A stretch of DNA of 64,000 nt from Bedellia somnulentella (taxonomy: Eukaryota > Arthropoda > Insecta > Lepidoptera > Bedelliidae): positions 5,697,695-5,761,694 of the forward strand of contig OY755190.1 in the NCBI GenBank assembly GCA_963576735.1, read 5' to 3'. Below the pieces are notes generated by a model. It had not been told where the DNA came from. It saw only the letters and a list, made by a program, of their open reading frames with translations, and did no database searches. Below, piece after piece: positions 45,218 to 57,300 of this stretch (the first letter of the stretch is position 1; each line of letters opens with the position of its first letter). The position numbers were made by a program, and so were the translations under genes.

Positions 45218-45665
45218 GATTTATCAACAGCCAAAAACGGTGGCACTGACCGACAAAAATGCGCAATACAGTCGCGATCTAAAGTTAATCAGTTAAAAGT
45301 GTGTAATCGAGCCATCGCGATGCAACAAGTGGACCGGCCACATGTGCTGTTCAGTGCAGACGGTACGCTATACAGTGGTGGTATCGAGTCCTCATGATTC
45401 ACAGGAAGCTCCCGACTCCGAGGGTCTTTGTACGTAATCGGACGGCTGTGAGTCAACCGATCAATGTTAAAGTCGCCGGGTGACTGAATCTCGTACAATA
45501 CGCGCCCGATGTGTGTAAAAGTTCGCAAAGCTCATCGTGGCTATTATTTCGCTCGCGTTTGGTAAAAGCGCTATTTTTGTTTCTTCCATTTTTATATTGA
45601 GTGGTTCGCTACGTTTGGATGTTATTGATATGCATGTTATTAATTTGTTTCGCGAATTCAACTGG
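45218..45665 (-). promoter_or_regulatory. Likely 5' region of Ly6-A
   Basis: Directly upstream of the start codon the sequence turns unusually GC-rich and repeat-free (about 45290-45560), in contrast to the AT-rich flanks. This fits promoter plus 5' UTR. Short frames here are not convincing proteins. Confidence 0.4.
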
Positions 45666-46376
45666 GCGGCGGTTTTAGTTTGATTTATAGTATGAAAAAT
45701 AATATATTTAAAATGTTTCTTAAGTATTTGATTTAAAAGAAAACTATCGTCAATTTATATTAAAATTCCGTCTGCACACTTATTACCATTCATTTTGAAA
45801 ATATCTAAGTGGGGCTGGCCTTTTATTAAACGGTTTTATTTAGCTTACCCCGTTTTAATATATATTCTTCAAAGTGTATTTCTTTCGGCGAATAGTTGAA
45901 GGTGTGGTTGAATCTGCTTTGCAGACTCATCTATAAATCTATCTACTCATCTTTTATTAAAAATGGTGTAACATATCCTAAATTTTTAACTTTTGTTGTA
46001 ATATATATCTTTAATTAATTAACTATCTTCCTAATTTTCAAAAGTTTACCCTATGGGGATGAGCAGAGACCGTAGTACATTGTTATATTCTTCTTACGTC
46101 GGATCCCGCCCTTTTAAAGTGTCCTCCCTCTGATTTTCATGTTCGTCTAGCGAGTGTTTCCTATATTTATGTGTTATTGGAAGACATTTGATGTCACATC
46201 TACGCCTTCTTAGTTCAGAGGACGATAAGGCTAGTGATAATAACATTATTCTTTTATATATTTAATAGACCCGGTAATTCTTTTGTTCACTATTTAATTC
46301 CTGTGCCTACTGCCTCATATGAGTCGTCGAATCTCAATTTCTGTCTATCCCTCTTTGTATGTATTTTTGACGACAG

Positions 46377-46620
46377 TCGTGGCCGAGTGGATAGGTGACT
46401 AGCTTCTCGGCCCGGAGGTTGCGGGTTCGATCCCCGCTGAGAGCAACATTTATGTGATAAGCATAAATGATTGTTTCTTAGTCCTGGATGTTATTTATAT
46501 GTTTATTATATAATATTAAATATATTGTTGAGTTAGTAACCCATAATACAAGTCAAACTTAACTACTTAGTTTGGGGGTAACTTGATCTGTGTATAAATA
46601 TCCGTATAATTTTAAATTTA
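46377..46620 (+). repeat. tRNA-derived SINE
   Basis: The head has an A box (GTGGCCGAGTGG) and B box (GGTTCGATCCC) of Pol III type. The tail reads GAGAGCAACATTTATGTGAT .. TAACTTGATCTGTGTA, a body seen in lepidopteran SINEs. The acceptor and anticodon stems do not pair. Confidence 0.6.
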
Positions 46621-46997
46621 TTTTTTAAAATATTATTCGGTCACGTGATACAAGCTTGGATGGCGATATGATTTATGTGGTGACATACCAGCAGCTGTAA
46701 ATAGGTTGTGAAATCATTCTCATATCACACATTTACGCGCATCCTCTGATAGTGATCCTGAATAAATGTGTCACTATATTTTTTCTTACTCTGAAATCTG
46801 CTTTGTAGTTTGAATATCGATATGTACATTTTAAGAGGAGGGGGAATGCCTGGATTTAGTTAATCGTTTTTGCATAATAATTGTACCGGTGTGAAACTGG
46901 GTCAGAGCGGTCGGTAGTCCGTTTAGTAAATATAGTTAAATAAATATAAGAAGCCTTTATTCTGTGTCTCAATAAAAAAAATGCAGAATAAAAGCTT

Positions 46998-47075
46998 CTT
47001 GGTTATTGGTCGCCCGCCATATCGCCCATCAATCACTTAAAAATACCCAGACCCTAAGTCAATTTACAGTACCCG
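46998..47075 (-). repeat. R1 repeat fragment
   Basis: GTCGCCCGCCATATCGCC and AATCACTTAAAAATACCCA match the middle of R1. Confidence 0.45.
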
Positions 47076-47634
47076 TGAATTTACACTCATTGCTACCCTA
47101 CCAAACACGATTGCTCGCCACCCCTTTACACTTCAATTCTTTCAAGCCTGCTTACTTAAAATTTAACATACATTCAAGAAACATAGCCCTCCTTTAATGC
47201 AGATAGCGGAAAGTGCCAGCAGAGTTATTTATGCTTGTGTAGTTTCATCACATGGAATTGTATTTTTGGGTTGTACGAAATACTTCATGTCTCATTTAAT
47301 TATTATAACATTAGTAGACAAGACATTGCTCGTATAAAACACTTGAAATCGTGTTTATATTTCTGTATGAGTGCAAATTAGTTGTAAGTCTGAGAGTGTA
47401 AATCTCTTGTACGCGGGTAGGTCACTTCTTTGTGATCAATCTTCTCCGGAACGACTCTACCGGTTTCAACCAAATTTGGCACAGTGATCTAGTGGACATT
47501 GCTTAGTGTCGTTAGGGATCGCATGTCATGATCGAATCTACCATTAAGCAATAATCACCGAAAAACTATTTACCCATTCAAGTCAATAGAAAAAAGTTAA
47601 TGGTTTAAGATCGACTGCACTGTTTTTGCTGTGT

Positions 47635-47879
47635 AGTGTCGGCTTAGAATAGCACTACCCCATTTCTTCCGGTGGGTGTACGTAAAAGGCGACTAACGGT
47701 ATTGGGGCTTTTAAGGGATTTTTGGCCGATGCGGTTGGAGACCCATCACCAAAAACCTTTATTTCACCATCTATTCCCCATGCACCTTCCAAAAGTGGCT
47801 GAGGAATTTCTAATTCCTTAGCTCTGGCTACCCCTTTCTTGGGATTTATAGCTGTGAGTATATGTATGTATGTATGTAC
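47635..47879 (+). repeat. R1 repeat, full-length copy
   Basis: It starts GTGTCGGCTTAGAATAGCAC and ends GTGAGTATATGTATGTATGT, with every internal block present. This is the best plus-strand copy. Confidence 0.8.
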
Positions 47880-48207
47880 CGACTGCACGATTCTCTCTCA
47901 GCTCGATTCATTTCAATCTAAAACTGCATTGAAGTCCTAGTATATCATTATCGATCACTTCGGTAACATTTCCAAATGTTCCATTAATCCAGATATCGAA
48001 GTCTAAGTTACTAATTAGGTCAGTAATTGATGCGACCCAGATGCCCTACAAACCGTCTAGACTAGCCAAGCCTCGTTTACCATGGGAGCTTTACAAATAT
48101 ATCTTTAAAATTAGTGTTTTATGAAAGTTTTTGAGATTGTTACATAAAATACATTTATATTCTTATTCCTGTATCATACCATCCTCACAATTTAATGACA
48201 TATTATA

Positions 48208-48448
48208 CGCACGTATACTCACGGCTATAAATTCCTAGAAAAGGGGTGGTCAGAGCTTCACGCATAAGAAATTCTTCAGCCACTTTGGAAGCTGAGGGAA
48301 AAAAGATTTTAAAATAAAGGTGTTCGGTGATAGTCCCCAACCACATCGCCCAAAAACACTCAAAAATCACGAATACCCTAGTCGCCTCTTACGATCGCCC
48401 ACAATAAGGAATGGAGTAGTGCTATTTCGACCCTACACTAAAAAAAAT
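48208..48448 (-). repeat. R1 repeat copy
   Basis: ATACTCACGGCTATAAATTC, CCAACCACATCGCCC and AGTCGCCTCTTACG are kept. Confidence 0.65.
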
Positions 48449-48504
48449 ACATATTATACTTTTTTAAATATAAAAGCCAATGCATTTAATATAATTATAG
48501 TATA

Positions 48505-48720
48505 TATTGTCGGCTTAGGATAGCAGTAATTCGCGTGGATACCATACTAAGCTACAATACTCTTGTGTTAAGACTTTTTACGTGTTTGTTGGGTATTGTG
48601 GCTGAACTGGAGACACATCACCAAATATCCTATATTTTATAACCTTGTCCCCACTCATCGTCTAAAAGTGGTCGATGAATTTCATATCTTATTCATAAAC
48701 TTTCTATAGGAGCAAGTATG
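48505..48720 (+). repeat. Diverged R1 repeat
   Basis: It reads TTGTCGGCTTAGGATAGCAG, GTTTGTTGGGTATTGTGGCT and TCTAAAAGTGGTCGATGAAT. Confidence 0.55.
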
Positions 48721-49534
48721 CACTAGTAAAAATAATACGCGAGTCTAAAAGCATCCTAGTTTTAGCAAAATTTCGTAGTAAAAATGGTTGTTAATGTAAT
48801 TAATTTAGATTTTATGCAAATATCGCGTGTTTGCTCTAACTTTACGTCGTACAATTTTTATACTTCTCTAAAACTTATAATAATTTATAAGTGAATGAAA
48901 TTTATATTGCTTGTACTTTTCAGAACTTTGAACTTATTTATCGTTTATATTATATGACTGCCCGTTAATATTTTTTATACTTCAGTAGGTTCAGGTATAC
49001 GGCCAGTCATATAACATTAACTATAATAATAAAGAAATCTCAGTAAGGAACCTTAGACTTAGTCTAGATTTCATTAGTTTTTAGAGACAAACTAGCAGCC
49101 CAATCGAGTCTTGGCTAGTTTTTCACAAAAAGTCTTTGGTGAGATCGTTAATACCCCGTTATACTCCAAAGCTATGGCAGAGGCACTAATACTTCTGAAC
49201 ATCACGTAACATTGTCATCTACTGTTGAAAGTATGTTTTTATTAAATAAAATCAAATACAGTTTTATTTTACTGGAATGAGTAGCTAAATAAAATTAATA
49301 ATAAAAATACAGCAAGATAATTACTCTATCTTTCCATCAAATTAAATCAGCAAATTCATTAGCGAATATTCGGCAATAGTTCGTAGGAAATATTATATAT
49401 ACTCGGCTTTGTGGTTTAGTGTAGCATCTGTTTAAGGCGTTTTAAATTCGAAGAGCATTTTCCCTGTGTTGATCCCATTGTCCCTGCTTCTGTGTGTAGC
49501 ATGGTATTTTTTTACGTTATACTATACTTATATT

Positions 49535-50135
49535 AGCACAATATGAATAATCATATCATTTATTCTTTTGACATCCACTATTCTTTCAAAGGCAAGCGTT
49601 TTTACGGTTTATTTATAGAACAAAGCAAGCAAAGGTATGATTAATGTAGTATCTTGGTAATATTTATACTCACTATGTTATTTTAAGAATCAATGACGTT
49701 ATCTATAGTAAAAGTTTACAAATTCTAAACCTTTATATAATTAAGAGAAATGATGTATATAAATATATTACTTCTCTTAATTATTTAATTAAAGTCTGTT
49801 GAGTGGTTTTTGAAATCGAAGACATCATAATAATAAGGCCAGTCGGTATGCATTTATTTAGTATTTATTAATAATTTTTTTTGACACAATGCACAAAATC
49901 AAGACAAAGTAGTGAGTAGAATAAATTCAATATAAAAAAAAATGATTTTTGAAGTTTTTAACCTTTACTATACATAATGTCATAGATTCCAAAAATAACA
50001 TACTTGACTATAAACATTATCACAATACTACATTATACCTATATTTGCTTGCTTTGTTCTATAAATAAACTGCAAAAACGTTTGCCGTTGAATGAAAATT
50101 GGATGTCAAAAGAGTCATATCGTTATTTTGTTATG
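49535..50135. mobile_element. Long fold-back MITE, arms ~200 bp
   Basis: The left arm has TTCTTTTGACATCC and TTTATTTATAGAACAAAGC. The right arm has GCTTTGTTCTATAAATAAAC and GGATGTCAAAAGA. Further pairing runs inward to about 49760/49900. The middle has a small hairpin (TTAAGAGAA .. TTCTCTTAA). No coding frame. Confidence 0.7.
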
Positions 50136-51330
50136 GCATCTTGAAATACATGACATAATTGTTCAAAATGGTTTTATATCAGCATCAGTTTTATCAAACT
50201 TTATACACATACTGTTCAAGTATTTTGCTGAAACCATCATTGGATATGATGATGTGTAATATACGCTATACATATGTTCACAATACATAGTATATTCTGT
50301 ATGCGTTTTTTTTCAATCCTAAGTTTATGAACCGAAGTATAATTTAACTTGCTTTTTTAATAGAACAAATAAAAATGCAAAAGTAAATAGTTAATTTTAT
50401 TAACTTTTCTAATATAATTAATAAACAACATGATTCATAATTAAACTATCTTATCTATTATATATATCATATATATTAAGACATGTATTGAGATGTGACT
50501 TTATACAATCCATTATAATTAACAATCACAGACAGTTTCTGTCATATTGTCACCAATCTTAATCACTAATATAAATAATAAATTTACATATCACCCTCGC
50601 TCACCAATCGCTCTTGATTACTAAATTAAATTAATTAATTTATTCAGGCAAGTCTCTAGTAGAAACTTAAATCAAGGAGAATAGAATTCTGTTCTATTTC
50701 CTTACATTTATTAGCTTCATTATTCCAGAGATAAAATCGCATATTTCGATCACTAGCTGGAAATATCAATAACACAAATTATCAACTTTTTAGTTAGATT
50801 TTTTTTAACTAAGTAGTATAATATAACAATTCAAAGAATACAGTGCTCTTCTCTCATGCGATAGCTCAAAAAAAGTTGAAACTGCTTGCTATTAGCAGTC
50901 TTTTTGATGTAGGAAAAACATCTAAAATGTATTTATATTTTTCCTTGTAGGGTGAAGTTGACTGAATATTTTGATTCCATTAAGTATACTATAGACATTA
51001 AGTCATTTTCAAGCGTGCTATTGTTGACTTTTGCTAGTTTAGCAGCATATTTGGCACCTTAATTAAATTATCATCATCACTCATTCCCTCGTGGCATGGG
51101 ACGGACGAGAGCGAGTATGCCACGTGAGAAGTGAGATACAGACTATATTATCTACAAAATCTGTGACTATCACTTTTTATGTGACATATTCGCTCTCACA
51201 CGTTTCAAAATATCACCACAATCACAAATTATTTATTTTTTTACAATGAACTGCTGTAATCATTGTAAATAGATTGGACAATTTAATATCTAACTAAATT
51301 TTGATACAGTAGTGCGCCGTACAATGAATG
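50136..51330. other. Intergenic, no recognised feature
   Basis: AT-rich, no gene or repeat recognised; it leads to the 3' end of Ly6-B. Confidence 0.4.
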
Positions 51331-54300
51331 CTATCTAAGGCTGTTAATGTATTTCATTAAATTGAATACGACTATGACCCCCATGATGTCCGTATAACCT
51401 TCGTGGTTGGAAGGCGGTGCGGCGTTGCACACGTCGCTCCGACAGAAGCATTTTCTGAAAATATACAAACAGATATTCAGATTGCTTTGTATTTGATCAG
51501 ATGTTTAGTGTTGACTTTTTGTGTGTGATTTAAAAATATTAAAGGTATTTGTATGGAGTTTTTTTTTGGGGTAGGTAGACTGTCGATTGACACTTTGTGC
51601 AGACCTTGCAAACCTCTCACAGTACATTGACATTCATATTTATTTTGATACATGCCCTTTTGTTTGTCAGACTTCGGGCGACTCACTTCATAGCACATTT
51701 TTTCGTATATATTTCTATTTTTTTTTCTCCAAGGCGAATGACTTTTAAAAGGCTAGTAGATGTTGAATTAAACAGATGGTATGTTAACTGTAAATCTTAA
51801 TATCATTTAAATGACTACTTTTCTTGTGCGAAGACAAAATACGGTATATCCGTTTCCTGGCTATTAATTCGGATAATATTGATGATGAAATGATATTGTT
51901 TATTTAAAACTACAACGCAGCCTAAGTAGTGAGGAAAAATATCGTCAGGAAACCCACATGGCTAAGATGTACCTACTTAGTCATGTGAAAGAAAGTGTAA
52001 GTGAAAATAAAGTTTTTCTACAACAAAAACTAACTAAAAAATTACTTCGATAAGTAAAGAACTAGTGGAATCGCGACGTCTTTAAATAAGTAGAGTGTGA
52101 AAATTTAATATTGTTATATTCAAAATTAATGATTTCAAATAATGTTAATTAAAAATATCTTGTTAATTGAAATCACGATTTATTTTATGACTGTACGCAA
52201 TGTTAATTGATGCGTGAAGAGGTTTATCAACCGAAGTTACTTTTCTTGAATAACAATTCTTACGTTCACTCTCCACAGCATTCCGCATTTGTAAGATTTA
52301 TAAAAAATATCTCTTATATATCCTTAATAATTAACAATAAATTAAGCTTTAATTTTGATTTGATAATTAGCAAGAAATATTGTACTGCATATATGGATAA
52401 TTCATAGATAGCTAACTCTGTTTTAAAAACTTGAATTTATATTCATGTGGTGTATCCACATACTATTATGCAGTAAAAGCTGGACATATTTTCTTTTGTG
52501 GTGAGCATAGATGTTATAATCATATGACTAATATTTATTCATCTGTGGTAATGTTCACTCACTGCACGTCTGTCTTACAAATTATAGGTTTTTGCCATCT
52601 CATGGTAGGCACCCATTGCAATTCGTCCTCCTTCGCTACTGTTATTGATTTAAATATAAATTAATCTTAACTTTATTCAAATTATCGCAACATAAGTTTC
52701 CGAAATTAATGGAGCAGCTACTATTACGGAATAAAAAAAATGACATTCCAATAAAAAAAATGTTTGCCTAAATCTTATCGCGAATTTTCTGTTTTTTGTA
52801 GTTTTCTAAATTCATTTATTAAATTGCAGCATAAAAGCGATACTTCAATAGTCTTTCCTTGACAGTACGTCGATATCGCTAGTTCGTTCAAAGAGGAAAT
52901 TAATCGTTTGACGTAATGTAATTGTAAAACTCTGCATTAACTTTGACCTGAATTCCCGGATATGGTTGAAAAGTTTACCGACCGGTATATCGGCGGAGTT
53001 CTTGCAGAAAATCATTTTTCTTCACATCGTTTCGCCGTATGCACTAACACTTTTGAAAATCACGTGATAGTTTTGTTACCTGATGTTCTGAGCAACCACA
53101 TATATGGGGCAGGCTTTTATTGACTGTGTTTGAAAAACCTATCACATGACTACTAACTTGTGGATTACCTCACCATATTTTCCTAATCAATCTGCCATCC
53201 AGTAATATCTAATTTACTCCTAGATACCAATACATACCTAGAGTTAGATATCCGCTGCCCCTGGTCGTCAGTGACGTGACAGCCCTCGCTGTAGGGCTCC
53301 CGGATCTCGACCTTCGGCAGCCAGGCGCCGCTCACGTAGTCGCGGTACTCGTCCTTCTGGAATGCGCAGTCTCGCTCCACGCCTGTCACTCGCACTGGAA
53401 ATTATGGCTTGAACTTAGGAAAATTTAGAGACTAGATGGTCGGCAAACTCATTTCAAACAATGATAAATTCAAAGATATTTAAACTTCCTTGAAGATTTT
53501 AAACATTCATCTATGCAACCTGCCAGACATATTTCTAGAACGCTTTTAAAAGATAAAGATAAAAAGCATAATGATCATAGTATACTAATAGTAGCTAAAT
53601 GGATTATGATTTTGTGGAAACAATTCGCCTTATTCATATAGTTATGTCATGTCTTTTTGATTGCTATATACTACAATAATATACGGGATTTAAGTTTACT
53701 GTCTTGTACTTTTGGTTTATGGGTTACCATACAGTTACTCCGCCTAACTCATTACATTCCACTGCGCTAATGGATTCTTAGTCAGAGATTTTGATTGTTA
53801 GTCAGAAAAAAATTAACATCTACTGGCATTGTCTTCGATCTTCAAATTGTTTTCATGTCAAAGCTCCTACTTATCTTACGCTTATCTGAATTTCTTAGTT
53901 AATCTCGGATCATGAAAATATCTTTGAGCAATCAAAGTCAGATAGATGACTCTGAGGTATTTTTAGCATTGTTTTTGTTTTCCGGGGACTTACAGAAGTA
54001 TCGATATCGATCAAGTGTGTAAATACATATAATATTTATACTATAAAGTATATCGATTGATCAGTCACTATAGATCTGACGTCGACTATTGACATATCTG
54101 TGATTTTTATGAAATTTATGTTGTTTGTTTGACTTTGGTAACTTAGCTTACCTTCGTTTTGTATATCAATATAAAATATCTTCTTCATGCACATAGTGGA
54201 GAAAGGGCAGTCAACGATGAATTTGTCGGAATGATCGAAATGGCTGCAAAGGCGTTGGCTCGAAGTGTAGTTTTCTCCGGGCGGCGGACTCGCGAAACAC

Positions 54301-57300
54301 TGGTAGCACTTGAGTGATGATACTTCTGGAAATTAGATAGATAGATAGATAGATAGATAACTCGTTTATTTATGTTAACATAACACCACATACAATATGA
54401 AAAACAATACATAAAGTGAAAAAAAAATATTAGCGTTTTAAACTTTATATAACTTAAATTGTAGTGTAAATTTTATAAAAAAACTGTTTCATTTCACGTG
54501 GAACTAAGATTGGAATTTTATTATTTAGTTTTTTCACAATAAGTTTCACAAGAAAGAAAGAAGAGTTCTTTTTTTCGAATGTATGACTTGACTCGTGTTA
54601 TAATTATTACTATTAATAGTTTTTTTTTAATAAAAAAAAATGTGTATATTTTAAAATAAATAGTGTGATATAAGTTATTATTGAAACTCATAAATATAAT
54701 TTTAAATTTCTCGTCAGTTGCTTAGCAAGGTTAAAAAAACAGCATTTTTAGATTGACGATTCATACAATGTTGAATCATAATAACGTCACTGACGCCCGA
54801 TTTCTGAATTGAGTATTCAAGCTGAGAACGACTTAAGTATCGCTTGTCTCATTCAGTTGCTAATATTTCAATGCGACAGAAAGATACTTAAGTTGTTCTC
54901 AGCTGGAATACTCAATTCAGAAATCGGGCGTGAATTAGAAAAATATGGTAATATCGTATGTAATGAAAATGCTGCATATGGTAGTGTGAATATATATTGT
55001 GTGAATAGTCATGTGGTAAAAGTACGATCCTTGGAATATTTAAAAATATATGAAAAATGAGTTTTCAAGCCTCACTGAAATCTTTTATTGTTTTGTGTCA
55101 TATCATAATTTAGTAAAATATCACAATCATAACAACATGGATCTAATCTAATCGGTCATGCTTTTCATAAAAAAATGATTAAGATCAGTGAACTGTTTAG
55201 ATTTAATGTCTATATTTTATTTGTCATGTCTTATTTTGATGTAAAAATAGATGTGGGCGGAGACATGTTTCAGCAAGATCTTGAACTAATATCTGAAAAA
55301 GAAATTTCCAAGCGAGATTACCATCACGACCAATCTGTCTACGTTGATGATGACTACTACGCAGATGACGATGATGATGATTACAGTATTGATCAGAAAT
55401 TTAACAATATAGACGGAAAAACATGTGAAACGATTGAAGGTGTCCAATTATGTTCTCATCTTAACGATGACATCGTATTATTATCGTCGAAGGATAAAAA
55501 TAACACTCACGAAACTATGTCAGAAGAGTTTTTCACTAAACTATCCCCCTTGGAGAACAATCTTAGTTTTACTTTAAATACCTTAAACCAAAACACAAAT
55601 AATACTTGGTATGAAGCTGAAATATTTCCGTGCTGGCAATTGCCGACGCTTTACGGGACACTCTCCAAAGCACATCCTAAACCAGTGTTCAGACTGAATA
55701 ACAGAAAAGTAGTGAACGTTCAAAAAGGAAAAGCAAAAGTTTACAAAAACTATACTACATTGTCTTATGGAGCTCGAATGAAGCGCGCTGATCTTATTAA
55801 TAACGAATGGTGTAATACCAAGCCCTGCTATCAAGATCATACTCTTTGTCTCTTCAAACAAAATACCAATACTAAACTGTGTGCTTACGGCTATAAAGTA
55901 CGTGCACCTTCTAAAATGGTACGTTCTGAGATTGTCCATACATTAAATTCGATGCGAAATAGTGTTGCGATGGGAAAGGCATGGCAATACAAACATTTGC
56001 CTAAAGCTGCCAATATGAATCAAGTGTCTTACGACGAAACCTTAGAAAAAATAGCGACGACCTGGTTAGCTCAGTGCATTCCTGGATTGCCTTTATGTTC
56101 AAGTCTTATGGCTGAAAGTGTTTCTTCGCTCTTTTGTGTAAAAAGCAGAAAGCAATGTTGTATGAATACTATGAATATGCGACGGGCACATTGGTAAATG
56201 TTCATTTGTTTGCGGATTTAGCATTGAAGTATTTAAATGTCTACAACTTTTAATATTTTATTTTATCTGTTGGTTTTAGTGCACCAAAGCCGGAATGTAT
56301 GGTACAAGCAATAATCGGCTGTTTATTTACCTGGTTCGGTAGTGCGGGTAAAAAATTGCATGCAAGCGATATAAAATGCAGTCGTGTGAAGTTATCCACC
56401 TATAAAACTATGCAGCTCCTTTATGCTAATACTACCAAAATTGGATGTGCTTTTGCTGGCACTAAAGACAGTGACCAGAAGGTTATGTGTAACTTTTCGC
56501 CGGCTGCCCCTTTTCATTTGCGTACTAACATTTATTGTGGCTTACTCCGACACCATGTGCATACTCCACACAATGTCAGTGCCAGTTTTTCGTTCGTAGA
56601 AGACGGACACTTTTTACAAATTAATATGACACAGTTCCCGATGAATATGACCAATGCTAGTAACGTGCTAAATGTCAATCGACCCGGTTGGGGGTCGGAT
56701 ACTCTACTGCGTATCTACGATCCCGATTGGATAAGGAAAATGATGGGCTCTCGAAACAAAACCGAAGCATTAGTAGGAAGAGTGGTTAGCGAATACAAAA
56801 TAGATGGAGATAATCATTGTGATTCAAATAAAAAAGCACTTTACGAGGAGGGCGAGCCAGCCTCGAAGTGCTCTAAAAAAAGTACCGGCTACACATACCT
56901 GTGTTATAAATATTCGGACACCTATGCGAACTTTCATTACCGACTAGTTGCTGTCATTGCGCCCATGGCTTTGTTCTTTCTCATATTATTCGATTTATTT
57001 AGCGGGGCGGTGAGACAAATCAATGAGTGATATCTATATATTATACATACATACATATACTCACGGACATACGTTACGTACATACATATAATAAGAGACA
57101 ACATGGTAGGAATAAAGTATCGTTTGTGATGGGTCTTCAACCGCATCGCTCAATAACCACTTTAAAATGCCCCATACTCTTAGTCGCCTCTTACGACACC
57201 CGTAGGTAGAAAGGGGTGGTGACTTCTAAGCCGGCACTACTCGGTCCTACACAAATACAAATACACATTATCTTGGTATATATAATGTAAGTAGTAATAG

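Noticed and set aside
46377..46450. Functional tRNA gene
   Set aside because: A and B boxes are present, but acceptor and anticodon stems do not pair and a SINE body follows.
47655..47888. Minus-strand ORF of 77 codons, similar to 62850-63059
   Set aside because: It is the antisense of an R1 repeat; shared frames reflect repeat identity.
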